DNA from: Bacteriovoracaceae bacterium UBA4573
GTDB taxonomy: Bacteria > Bdellovibrionota > UBA1018 > UBA923
DNA: 14,526 nucleotides
Assembly: GCA_002387735.1 (NCBI GenBank)
Contig: DGKJ01000057.1
Location: 11,680-26,205, forward strand
Direction: 5' to 3'
A program made the position numbers and the translations under genes. Below, piece by piece: positions 6,666 through 13,418 of the stretch. Within the stretch, counting starts at the first letter, position 1, and each line of letters starts with the position of its first letter. The notes under the pieces are model-generated. The model ran no database searches and was not told where the DNA came from. It was given only the letters and a program-made list of their open reading frames with translations.

Positions 6666-8797
6666 TGCACACCTCCCGCGCGCCCAAGGCGCTGCAAATA
6701 CGCAATCAAAGCTACAATTTCCCGATCTTCCACTGTGGCAGGCACTCCCTGCGTGGCCAGCTGACTAGCGATCTGTTTGGCGTGGTCACGCGCGAGGGAC
6801 TCTCCGTACTGAATTTCCGCTTCGCTATACGGAACACCCAAACTTTTCATGACCTTCATTTTTTTGGTCACGCCTTTAAAATCCACTTTTTCGATCGCGA
6901 GCCATGGATAGGCCGGCATAATGGATTTTGGCGACATCTCCCGAGGATCGAGCATGTGCCGATAATGCCAAAGATCCGGGAATTTACCCCCGAGGTTCGC
7001 CAAGTCCGGACCAGTTCGTTTGGAGCCCCATTGATGAGGAAAGTCGTACATGGAGTCTTCTGCTGTCGTACGTTTACCGTAGCGCAACACTTCTGAGGGC
7101 AACGGACGCACCATTTGCGAGTGACAAGTATAGCAGCCTTCCTTCACGTAGATATCACGGCCCAACAACTCCAGCGGCCGATATGGCAGCGTCTTTTGAG
7201 TGAGCCCCACGTAATTATGAGCCATTAGGGTCGGCATGATTTCGATAATTGAACCCACGAGCACAGCTAACAAAGTGAGCACGGTAAACACCGCCGGCAT
7301 CGCTTCGAGATGTCGATGGGGCCGCCCCTTTAGTAAGTCGTTCGGGTTGAGTTTCGCTAACGCCGGTGCGGTCTGAGCCTCAGGAGCAGATTTCGGCGCT
7401 TGCGCTACGGTACGCAAGATATTGTATCCCAGGATCAGAAACCCGACCAAGTACAACGTACCACCTGTTGCTCGCACCCAATAAAGCGGAATTAGTCGCA
7501 CCACGGTTTCAATAAAATCAGGGTACGCTAACTGACCTGCCGGAGTAATAGACCGCAACATTAGCCCTTGAGTAATGCCCGCGATCCACATTGAAACCAC
7601 GTACATTAGGATCCCTAAAAACCCGACCCAGAAATGGATATTCGCTAACCGTTCGCTGTAGAGTCGTGTCTTCCATATTTTCGGTACCACGTAATACAAC
7701 ATGGCAGCGATCATGAATCCGTTCCAACCGAGCGTGCCTCCGTGAACGTGTCCAATGATCCAATCTGTATAATGCCCAAGTGCGCTAATACTTTTAACCG
7801 AAAGAAGCGGTCCTTCGAAGGTCGCCATTCCATAAAAAGTTAGAGCTGCAACGAAAAACTTGAGAATCGGGTCTTTGCGCACTCGGTCCCAGACCCCTCG
7901 AATAGTTAGCAACCCGTTGATCATTCCGCCCCAGCTAGGTGCAATCAACATAACGCTGAAAACCATTCCAAGAGTTTGCGCCCATTCCGGCAAAGCGGTG
8001 TAAAGCAAATGGTGGGGGCCGGCCCAGATGTAAATAAACACCAACGACCAAAAGTGAATTATAGATAACCGATAACTGTATACCGGCTGGCCCGCCGCTT
8101 TAGGAACGTAATAGTACATTAAACCTAAAAACGGGGTCGTAAGAAAAAATGCGACCGCATTGTGACCATACCACCACTGTACCAACGCATCTTGCACACC
8201 AGCGTACACCGAATAACTTTTCCAAAAAGAAACTGGCAAAGCGATTGAGTTTACAACATGTAGCACGGCGACTGTCACAATGGTCGCGATATAAAACCAG
8301 ATCGCCACGTACATGTGTTTTTCGCGACGCTTAATCATGGTGCCAACGAAGTTCACCGCAAACACGACCCAAACAAAGGTGATCGCTAAATCGATGGGCC
8401 ATTCCAACTCGGCGTATTCTTTGCTTACAGTAATTCCCAAAGGAAGCGTAATTGCGGCGGCCACAATAATAAGCTGCCATCCCCAAAAATGTATCTGCGA
8501 AAGCAAATCGGAAAACATGCGCGCCTTGAGCAGCCGCTGACTCGAATGATACATGCCAGCGAAAATGGCATTTCCCGCAAAAGCAAAAATGGCTGCGTTG
8601 GTGTGGAGGGGCCGCAACCGCCCGAAAGTAAGCCAGGACGTATTAAAATTAAAACGCCAGTCAGAAAGTTGCACTGCGACCACAACCCCGAGAAGTAGAG
8701 CCACTACCCCCCAAAGTACCGTTGCCAACAAGAATTTTTTTACTACGCCGTCGTCGTAATAAAATGTTTCGAGTTTGTTCGATTCCGTACTAGTCAT
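6662..8797 (-). CDS. ccoNO: Fused cbb3 oxidase subunits I and II (CcoN-CcoO)
   Basis: A 711-residue fusion of the catalytic subunit CcoN (about 1-465) and the mono-heme cytochrome c subunit CcoO (about 500-711). CcoN has 12 expected helices. Ligands follow the Pseudomonas stutzeri pattern with an offset of five: H65 (low-spin heme b), H212, H262 and H263 (CuB), Y256 (cross-linked tyrosine), E328, and H350/H352 in GHVHGG (heme b3 and heme b). CcoO has one anchor helix (about 501-523), heme site C555-Y-T-C558-H559 and likely ligand M627 in SIMPAYPW. The join is a polar proline/alanine-rich linker (about 466-500). It reduces oxygen to water at high affinity while pumping protons. The start overlaps the ccoS stop as ATGA, with an AAGGAA site upstream. 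No frameshift or sequence repair is needed; the fusion reads cleanly. Confidence 0.97.
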   Translation of the reverse strand: MTSTESNKLETFYYDDGVVKKFLLATVLWGVVALLLGVVVAVQLSDWRFNFNTSWLTFGRLRPLHTNAAIFAFAGNAIFAGMYHSSQRLLKARMFSDLLSQIHFWGWQLIIVAAAITLPLGITVSKEYAELEWPIDLAITFVWVVFAVNFVGTMIKRREKHMYVAIWFYIATIVTVAVLHVVNSIALPVSFWKSYSVYAGVQDALVQWWYGHNAVAFFLTTPFLGLMYYYVPKAAGQPVYSYRLSIIHFWSLVFIYIWAGPHHLLYTALPEWAQTLGMVFSVMLIAPSWGGMINGLLTIRGVWDRVRKDPILKFFVAALTFYGMATFEGPLLSVKSISALGHYTDWIIGHVHGGTLGWNGFMIAAMLYYVVPKIWKTRLYSERLANIHFWVGFLGILMYVVSMWIAGITQGLMLRSITPAGQLAYPDFIETVVRLIPLYWVRATGGTLYLVGFLILGYNILRTVAQAPKSAPEAQTAPALAKLNPNDLLKGRPHRHLEAMPAVFTVLTLLAVLVGSIIEIMPTLMAHNYVGLTQKTLPYRPLELLGRDIYVKEGCYTCHSQMVRPLPSEVLRYGKRTTAEDSMYDFPHQWGSKRTGPDLANLGGKFPDLWHYRHMLDPREMSPKSIMPAYPWLAIEKVDFKGVTKKMKVMKSLGVPYSEAEIQYGESLARDHAKQIASQLATQGVPATVEDREIVALIAYLQRLGRAGGVQ

Positions 8798-8952
8798 GAT
8801 ATTTTTCCTTCCTGTTCATCCTCGAGTAAAATTCTGTGAGCGGGTGTTTCGAGATCATCGTACTGACCACGCCAAACAGACCAAAAGTAAACTGCCGTAA
8901 AACTAAATGAGAGCAGCAACGCAAGCGGCATGAGTATCGCAAGAATAGTCAC
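8794..8952 (-). CDS. ccoS: CcoS, cbb3 assembly small membrane protein
   Basis: A 52-codon gene starting with GTG at 8952 and ending in TGA. The product has one membrane helix (about 3-25), then the CcoS signature GQYDDLETPAHRILLED (29-45), which is highly characteristic of the family. CcoS is required for maturation of cbb3 oxidase, at or after cofactor insertion. The start overlaps the ccoI stop as GTGA and the stop overlaps the ccoNO start as ATGA, so it is translationally coupled on both sides. ATG at codon 8 would cut into the helix and is unlikely. Confidence 0.95.
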   Translation of the reverse strand: MTILAILMPLALLLSFSFTAVYFWSVWRGQYDDLETPAHRILLEDEQEGKIS

Positions 8953-11435
8953 GTTCTGGCCTCCAACTGCATTTTTTTAAACGCAATTTTTTCATTTTTT
9001 TGACTACTATATAAAGTCGAAGCAAAAACAGTAAAGGCACTCACGGGCATGAACAAAGCTGCCAGCAGCGGTGTCATGTGGCCAGAAATCGCGAGTGCTC
9101 CCGCTGCAACGTTGTAAGCCAGGGAAAAGGCGAAATTTCTTCGTATCAAAACCATCGTGCCATGAGCTAGCCGAAACAAGCCCGAAACGTAATCCAATCC
9201 AGGTTTCGACACATAGACTCCCGCAACTCGCAGGCTAATATCGACGGCCCCGTGAACCGCAATGCCAACGCTGGCGACCTTTAGGCCCAAGGCATCGTTA
9301 GCTCCGTCGCCGACCAAAGCACACGGATTCAATTTACCTGCGAGATCTGCTTTCTGTTCGGGGGATAAACGCCCGAATATTTGGCCCTGAGGTAAACCCA
9401 CGCTGCGTCCAACAACTGTGCAGGTCTCTACGCTATCACCCGAAACCAGAAATGCTCGGTGGCCAGTTGATTGAAGCGCGCGGATGGCATCGGCGGCCCC
9501 AGGTCGAACGCCGTCTCCCAACGCAATTCGAGCAACTAGTTTTTTATTCATGAAAACACCAACGCGAGTCACAGGTTGCTTAGTAGTTTGAAGACTCGCT
9601 TCGACTTGTTCCGCTTGTTCCGGTAGCGCCCGTACCTCACAGTACTGATCGCCTACGTAACCGGAAACACCGATTCCTAAACGTTCTTCGAATTGCTCGA
9701 CCAGAGCAATAGTTGCGCTCCCATCAATGCCCGCCGGCGAACGGGAATCGAGATATTCTACTAGCGCCAACGCCACGGGGTGTTTTGACTTTTGTTCGAG
9801 CGCACGCACCACGCTCGCCACCGAAGCGAAAGCCCCCCAGTCGGTCGCCCAATCAAGAACCTGGTATTTTCCTTGGGTAATAGTGCCGGTCTTATCGAAT
9901 AAAACATTTCTCACCTTCGAAAGCCGTTCAATTACTTCCGCGTTATGAATAAGAACGCCATTTTTCGAGGCGTTCTTGAGCGCTAAACTCATTGCGAGTG
10001 GCGTAGCAAGTGCCAATGCGCAGGGGCATGTTACAATGATCAGCGCCAAGGACCGACTAAGTGCCGCATCAAATCCCGGAGTTAACCAAAACACTCCTAC
10101 AGCTATCAGACACACTGCCGCTAGAAACCATTTGGCCACTCGGTCGGCAGCCATCACAATGGGCGTTTTTGTCATTTCGCCCGCTTCAATTTGGGCTAGT
10201 ATTTGGCCAAATCGCGTTTGTTTACCGACTTTTACCGTATGAACTTTTAACGCAGTCCCCTGGTTTACTGTGCCCGCAAAAACGCTGTCGCCGGGGCCAA
10301 TCTTTTGAAGATTCGATTCCCCGGTAAGCAAGGCGAGGTTCACATGAGACGCCCCTTCGATCACTCGACCGTCGACGGGGAACACCTCTCCGTCTTCTAC
10401 TATTAAAATATCGCCAGCGACCAGCACGTCTGCATTTACGAAACTACACTCGCCGTTTGCAGCATTGAACCGTTTGGCCCGCGACGGCGCTATAAAATGG
10501 TATAGGTGTGAGCCCCCCAGGTTTTTCTGCTGAATTCTACGGAGCGTGTAACGACTCGCGAGCAATAGAAAAATTAACATCGCAAGCGAATCAAAATAAA
10601 TATGAGCGCCCGCCGTTTGTAGGTTCCACACACTCACGGCTGACCCAAAAACAATGGCAAAAAATACTGGTACGTCAATCGAGAGGCTGCGAGACCGCAG
10701 TGCCGACACCGAATTCCAAAAAAAGGAACTAGCTGAATAAAACAAAACAGGAGCGAACAACAAACCAGAAAGCCATCGAAAGATATTAGCGTAGGGTTCT
10801 TCTACCCCTGAATAAAGCGCGGCGGCCAGAAGCATGATGTTACCGGTACACGCGCCAGCGACTCCAATTTTAGTTAACCAGGCGCGATTTTCCTTTTTTT
10901 TCAGCTCCGCGGCTTCGTTATCATCGGCAATGGCGTGGGGTCGATACCCTAACCAGAATAACTTCTGAGCGGCTTCACTAAATAAGCCTCGGTCTTTAAG
11001 GCGAATAGTTGCGACAGACCGACCAAAATCAAGGCGACAAGATTCCACTCCGGGCACAAGGTCTGGTAGTTTTTCGATCAACCAAATGCAGGCCGCACAA
11101 TGTACGCCTTCAACAAAGAAATCCATTTCCGGGCGCTTCAAACCGTCGAGCTGTTTTTCAAATTTCTCTCTAAACGTAGGGTCGTCGAGGTACCGTAGAT
11201 CAGGAATGGTTTCAGAGACGCGCTTGGTTTCGCCACCGGCCCTGTCTCGCAGATCATAGTAAGCGGTGAGACCCGTAGACTGCAGCAATTGGTAGACTGT
11301 TTCGCAACCGGTGCAACAAAACACCGAAATCCCGGGATCGGTCGCTGAAGAATACACCGGTTTCCTACAGTGAGCGCAAGCGACAGGCTCGCGATCAACG
11401 TGATTTGATCGATTTAACGATAACTGGAAATTCAC
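8949..11435 (-). CDS. ccoI: CcoI (FixI), copper-exporting P1B-type ATPase for cbb3 oxidase
   Basis: A copper-transporting ATPase of about 830 residues that supplies copper for the CuB site of cbb3 oxidase. Numbering from the upstream GTG at 11444: an N-terminal cysteine-rich metal-binding segment (C23, C26, C43, C44, C47); a heavy-metal domain with C116-A-A-C119; paired helices; actuator TGES (374-377); CPC in the membrane (473-475); phosphorylation site D517 in DKTGT; HP at 555-556; and GDGAND (712-717). All catalytic residues are present. The GTG at 11435 is preferred: AAGGTGA lies five bases before it, while the GTG at 11444 has no ribosome site and would leave a leader of about seven bases from the sigma-54 start. 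It is the first gene of the oxidase operon, and its stop overlaps ccoS. Confidence 0.96.
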   Translation of the reverse strand: MNFQLSLNRSNHVDREPVACAHCRKPVYSSATDPGISVFCCTGCETVYQLLQSTGLTAYYDLRDRAGGETKRVSETIPDLRYLDDPTFREKFEKQLDGLKRPEMDFFVEGVHCAACIWLIEKLPDLVPGVESCRLDFGRSVATIRLKDRGLFSEAAQKLFWLGYRPHAIADDNEAAELKKKENRAWLTKIGVAGACTGNIMLLAAALYSGVEEPYANIFRWLSGLLFAPVLFYSASSFFWNSVSALRSRSLSIDVPVFFAIVFGSAVSVWNLQTAGAHIYFDSLAMLIFLLLASRYTLRRIQQKNLGGSHLYHFIAPSRAKRFNAANGECSFVNADVLVAGDILIVEDGEVFPVDGRVIEGASHVNLALLTGESNLQKIGPGDSVFAGTVNQGTALKVHTVKVGKQTRFGQILAQIEAGEMTKTPIVMAADRVAKWFLAAVCLIAVGVFWLTPGFDAALSRSLALIIVTCPCALALATPLAMSLALKNASKNGVLIHNAEVIERLSKVRNVLFDKTGTITQGKYQVLDWATDWGAFASVASVVRALEQKSKHPVALALVEYLDSRSPAGIDGSATIALVEQFEERLGIGVSGYVGDQYCEVRALPEQAEQVEASLQTTKQPVTRVGVFMNKKLVARIALGDGVRPGAADAIRALQSTGHRAFLVSGDSVETCTVVGRSVGLPQGQIFGRLSPEQKADLAGKLNPCALVGDGANDALGLKVASVGIAVHGAVDISLRVAGVYVSKPGLDYVSGLFRLAHGTMVLIRRNFAFSLAYNVAAGALAISGHMTPLLAALFMPVSAFTVFASTLYSSQKNEKIAFKKMQLEART

Positions 11436-11440
11436 GATGC

Positions 11441-11447
11441 TCACCTT
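11441..11447 (-). promoter_or_regulatory. Ribosome-binding site deciding the ccoI start
   Basis: AAGGTGA on the minus strand with a five-base gap to the GTG at 11435. The site overlaps the upstream GTG at 11444, so the two starts exclude each other. With a predicted sigma-54 transcript start near 11451, the mRNA would begin with a run of A followed by this site. Confidence 0.6.
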
Positions 11448-11461
11448 TTTTCTTTCTAATA

Positions 11462-11477
11462 TGCAACCATCGTGCCG
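11462..11477 (-). promoter_or_regulatory. Sigma-54 (-24/-12) promoter of the ccoI-led cbb3 operon
   Basis: CGGCACGATGGTTGCA on the minus strand matches TGGCACG-N4-TTGCW at 11 of 12 defined bases, with a perfect TTGCA and the obligatory 10 bp between GG and GC. The predicted start is near 11451. The dyad at 11547-11561 is centred about 103 bp upstream, a normal enhancer distance. The DNA between them contains an AT-rich stretch (about 11490-11525) with a partial match to an IHF site (AATCAA with an imperfect downstream part). No FNR-type box was seen here. Confidence 0.88.
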
Positions 11478-11546
11478 CCGAGGACAGCGCTTTTTTGGGA
11501 ATAAAGTTAAATTTTGATTTTTTTCCGGGGTGAAACAGCACGCCGC

Positions 11547-11561
11547 GAGACATTTTGTCTC
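11547..11561. promoter_or_regulatory. Perfect dyad, candidate enhancer of the cbb3 operon
   Basis: GAGACA-TTT-TGTCTC is a perfect 6-3-6 inverted repeat about 103 bp upstream of the predicted sigma-54 start of ccoI. Related sequence with the same spacing occurs between the divergent sigma-54 promoters at 984-998, and the right half recurs at 1013-1018. Fis-type helix-turn-helix proteins of the NtrC family bind such dyads as dimers, so the regulator encoded at 1091-2614 is the natural candidate. As RNA it could also fold into a small hairpin, but on the minus strand it lacks a following U-run. Confidence 0.68.
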
Positions 11562-11605
11562 AGTGCTTCTTTTTGTAGCGAACTGAGTGCGACAAACTAA
11601 TTTAC

Positions 11606-11962
11606 TTAAGCTTTTCTTACGAACTCGGACTTAAGATTTATCGAACCAATACCGTCAATTTTGCAGGCGATGTTGTGACCATCTACTGCATCGTCCAACA
11701 GTCTTATGCCCTTGATCTTGGTGCCGGATTTAATACCGGACGACGCACCCTTTATTTTTAGATCCTTTATCACGGTCACGGCATCGCCGTTGTTTAGAAT
11801 GTTTCCGTTGGAATCTCGCACCGAGGTGTCGTCGGCTTCATTGGCGCCAGTCCCCGCCGCGGCCACTGTCGCTGGATTCCACTCGTAGGAGCATTCGGGA
11901 CAAATCATGAGCGTCCCGTCGTGATAGGTGTTTTCTGAATTGCACTTCGGACATTGTGACAT
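11606..11962 (-). CDS. yjdM: YjdM (formerly PhnA) zinc-ribbon protein
   Basis: A 118-residue protein matching YjdM closely: an N-terminal zinc ribbon (C4, C7, C21, C24 in CPKC and CPEC), YEWN after it, then the C-terminal domain with VTVIKDLKIKG (about 62-72) and KSEFV near the end. It was once named for alkylphosphonate uptake, but it is not phosphonoacetate hydrolase and its function is unresolved. The linker after the ribbon is slightly longer than in E. coli YjdM. It begins 57 bp after the second receiver gene on the same strand with a poor ribosome site, and may be co-transcribed with that group or have its own unrecognised promoter. No terminator is visible between it and ccoI. Confidence 0.95.
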   Translation of the reverse strand: MSQCPKCNSENTYHDGTLMICPECSYEWNPATVAAAGTGANEADDTSVRDSNGNILNNGDAVTVIKDLKIKGASSGIKSGTKIKGIRLLDDAVDGHNIACKIDGIGSINLKSEFVRKA

Positions 11963-12019
11963 GGGTTTGACCGTACCACAGAAGGCAGCGTAGATAAACC
12001 GCAGACTGGGCCACGAAGA

Positions 12020-12712
12020 TTATGGCCGAGACAGCCAGTTACGCAGCGCCTGTTGAAACTCAGCACTGACGCCATCAAACTCTGCGTATGCGCCGTAGCG
12101 CCCAGTATCGGGAACCAACCAAGTCGACGCCACTGTGACTAAACATTCGGTAACCGGCAGCCCTGCCAATTTAAAGAAATCACTATTTAGCTTAAGAACC
12201 GTCCCTTTAGGTGAAAGTGTCGCGCTAGTGAATTCAATCCCGATTTCGTCCACTGAGGTAATTTGGCCATCAAAACTCAAACGCACCTCAACTCTACCGT
12301 CGGTAGGCTCCGTTTGTTTGGCGCTATGTTCTTTTATTTCGTCGGTCTGAATAAACTGTGAAAGTTTTGTTGCAAGCAGAACGCGGTCAAGCGGCTTCAG
12401 TATATAATCGTTAGCTCCAAGCTCCAGGGCGTGAGATATTGCTTCACTTTCTTTGGAGCCTGACACTACGACTATAGAGCCGGTCAGCTTCTTCCGCTCG
12501 CGGAGCGTTTTTATTAAATCGAATCCACTGGACCCGTCTAAATTCAAGTCAATCAAGTACAGATTTGGATTCAAGGAATCGGCTGCTTTTAAAAATTCTT
12601 CGGGATCGGCCACCGCCTTGGTATTCACACCGAATCGCGCAAGGACTAACTCCATGATTTTTCGAAAACCTTCGTCATCTTCGATTATAAGTACCGTAGG
12701 TTTAAGTCTCAT
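12020..12712 (-). CDS. Response regulator: receiver plus PilZ-like C-terminal domain
   Basis: A 230-residue protein. Receiver domain about 5-122: acidic E11-D13, phosphoacceptor D55, S84, K106 in LKPLD. After a polar linker, a beta-rich domain (about 140-230) has the layout of a PilZ fold, with a D-x-x-G-like turn (SVDEIGIEF, 153-161), but lacks the N-terminal RxxxR that binds cyclic di-GMP. The C-terminal half aligns by eye with the same region of the gene before it (LSxDGxI, then ExG, GxVLKL/GDRVKL, and GRY near the end), so the two are tandem paralogues. The ATG overlaps the upstream stop as ATGA, indicating translational coupling. No DNA-binding domain is seen. Output is unknown; the hybrid kinase upstream is the likely phosphodonor. 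Confidence 0.9.
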   Translation of the reverse strand: MRLKPTVLIIEDDEGFRKIMELVLARFGVNTKAVADPEEFLKAADSLNPNLYLIDLNLDGSSGFDLIKTLRERKKLTGSIVVVSGSKESEAISHALELGANDYILKPLDRVLLATKLSQFIQTDEIKEHSAKQTEPTDGRVEVRLSFDGQITSVDEIGIEFTSATLSPKGTVLKLNSDFFKLAGLPVTECLVTVASTWLVPDTGRYGAYAEFDGVSAEFQQALRNWLSRP

Positions 12713-13410
12713 TTTTTAACCTTCACTACGTCTTTCAAGAGTTTTCGTACCTTTTTTGCCCGTTCTTCGTTCATTCCTACGAATCCGATGTGATTCAAAT
12801 ATCGCCCCTGATTCGCGTAGGTCGGAGGAATCGGCATTACAGTTGTTGGTACGTCGTGCAAGCCGAGATCTTCGATAAATCGACCAACTAATTTAACGCG
12901 ATCACCCGATCCAAGCTTTACTGAGGCCTCTAACTGACACCCACCTTCGTGAATGCCGACTATGTCGCCATTAAGTGAAAGGGTTGCGGGAATATGGGCA
13001 TCGGGTTTTAACTTTTTTACTAGAAAAGATACTAAACGAAGTGTTTTTCGGGTTTTTTGCAACAGAAGTGGCGCCCGAAAAGGCTTCAACATATAATCGC
13101 TGGCCCCTAGCGCGATGGCCTTACTAATGGACTGCCGATCGTTCTTACCACTAAGTATAAGTACGGGAATTTCTAACAGAACCGGGTCCTTTTTTCGGTC
13201 AGTCAAAAAGTCAAAGCCACTTCGCCCCGGCATTTCCAAATCAAGAATGATCAGTTGCGGATTTTTTTCACGAGCAATCTTAAGTCCCGAGTCACAACCG
13301 TCGGCATCCAGCACTATTGCCCCGTCAGTTTCAAACACTTTGCGAGCAAGTAAACGCACGTCCGCTGCGTCGTCGATAATGAGTATATGTTTTTCTTTTA
13401 AAGATGCCAT
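12709..13410 (-). CDS. Response regulator: receiver plus PilZ-like C-terminal domain (paralogue)
   Basis: A 233-residue protein. Receiver domain about 7-125: D13-D14, phosphoacceptor D57, S87, K109 in LKPF, all present. The C-terminal domain (about 138-233) is beta-rich and resembles that of the next gene, including an EGG turn (155-157) and GRYLNHIGF (202-210); the cyclic di-GMP RxxxR motif is missing. The end is strongly basic (KVRKLLKDVVKVKK). The start has AGGTG seven bases upstream, overlapping the end of the hybrid-kinase gene, whose stop is 8 bp away. It is likely to take phosphate from the HPt domain of that kinase. Whether the C-terminal domain is a true degenerate PilZ or another fold needs a profile or structure comparison. 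Confidence 0.9.
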   Translation of the reverse strand: MASLKEKHILIIDDAADVRLLARKVFETDGAIVLDADGCDSGLKIAREKNPQLIILDLEMPGRSGFDFLTDRKKDPVLLEIPVLILSGKNDRQSISKAIALGASDYMLKPFRAPLLLQKTRKTLRLVSFLVKKLKPDAHIPATLSLNGDIVGIHEGGCQLEASVKLGSGDRVKLVGRFIEDLGLHDVPTTVMPIPPTYANQGRYLNHIGFVGMNEERAKKVRKLLKDVVKVKK

Positions 13411-13418
13411 TTCAACAC

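Noticed and set aside
6070..7203. Long open frames on the plus strand opposite ccoP and ccoNO
   Set aside because: They lie antisense to genes with complete heme and membrane motifs, have no family signature or ribosome site, and are explained by codon bias of the true genes.
11396..11425. ATCAA/TTGAT-like words suggesting an FNR box near ccoI
   Set aside because: The words lie inside the ccoI coding region, downstream of its start, and do not form TTGAT-N4-ATCAA in the right order or spacing.
11547..11561. The GAGACA/TGTCTC repeat as an intrinsic terminator of the yjdM transcript
   Set aside because: The stem is only six base pairs and is followed on the minus strand by GCGGCG, not a U-run. 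A T-rich stretch follows on the plus strand, but no plus-strand gene ends there. An activator site fits better.
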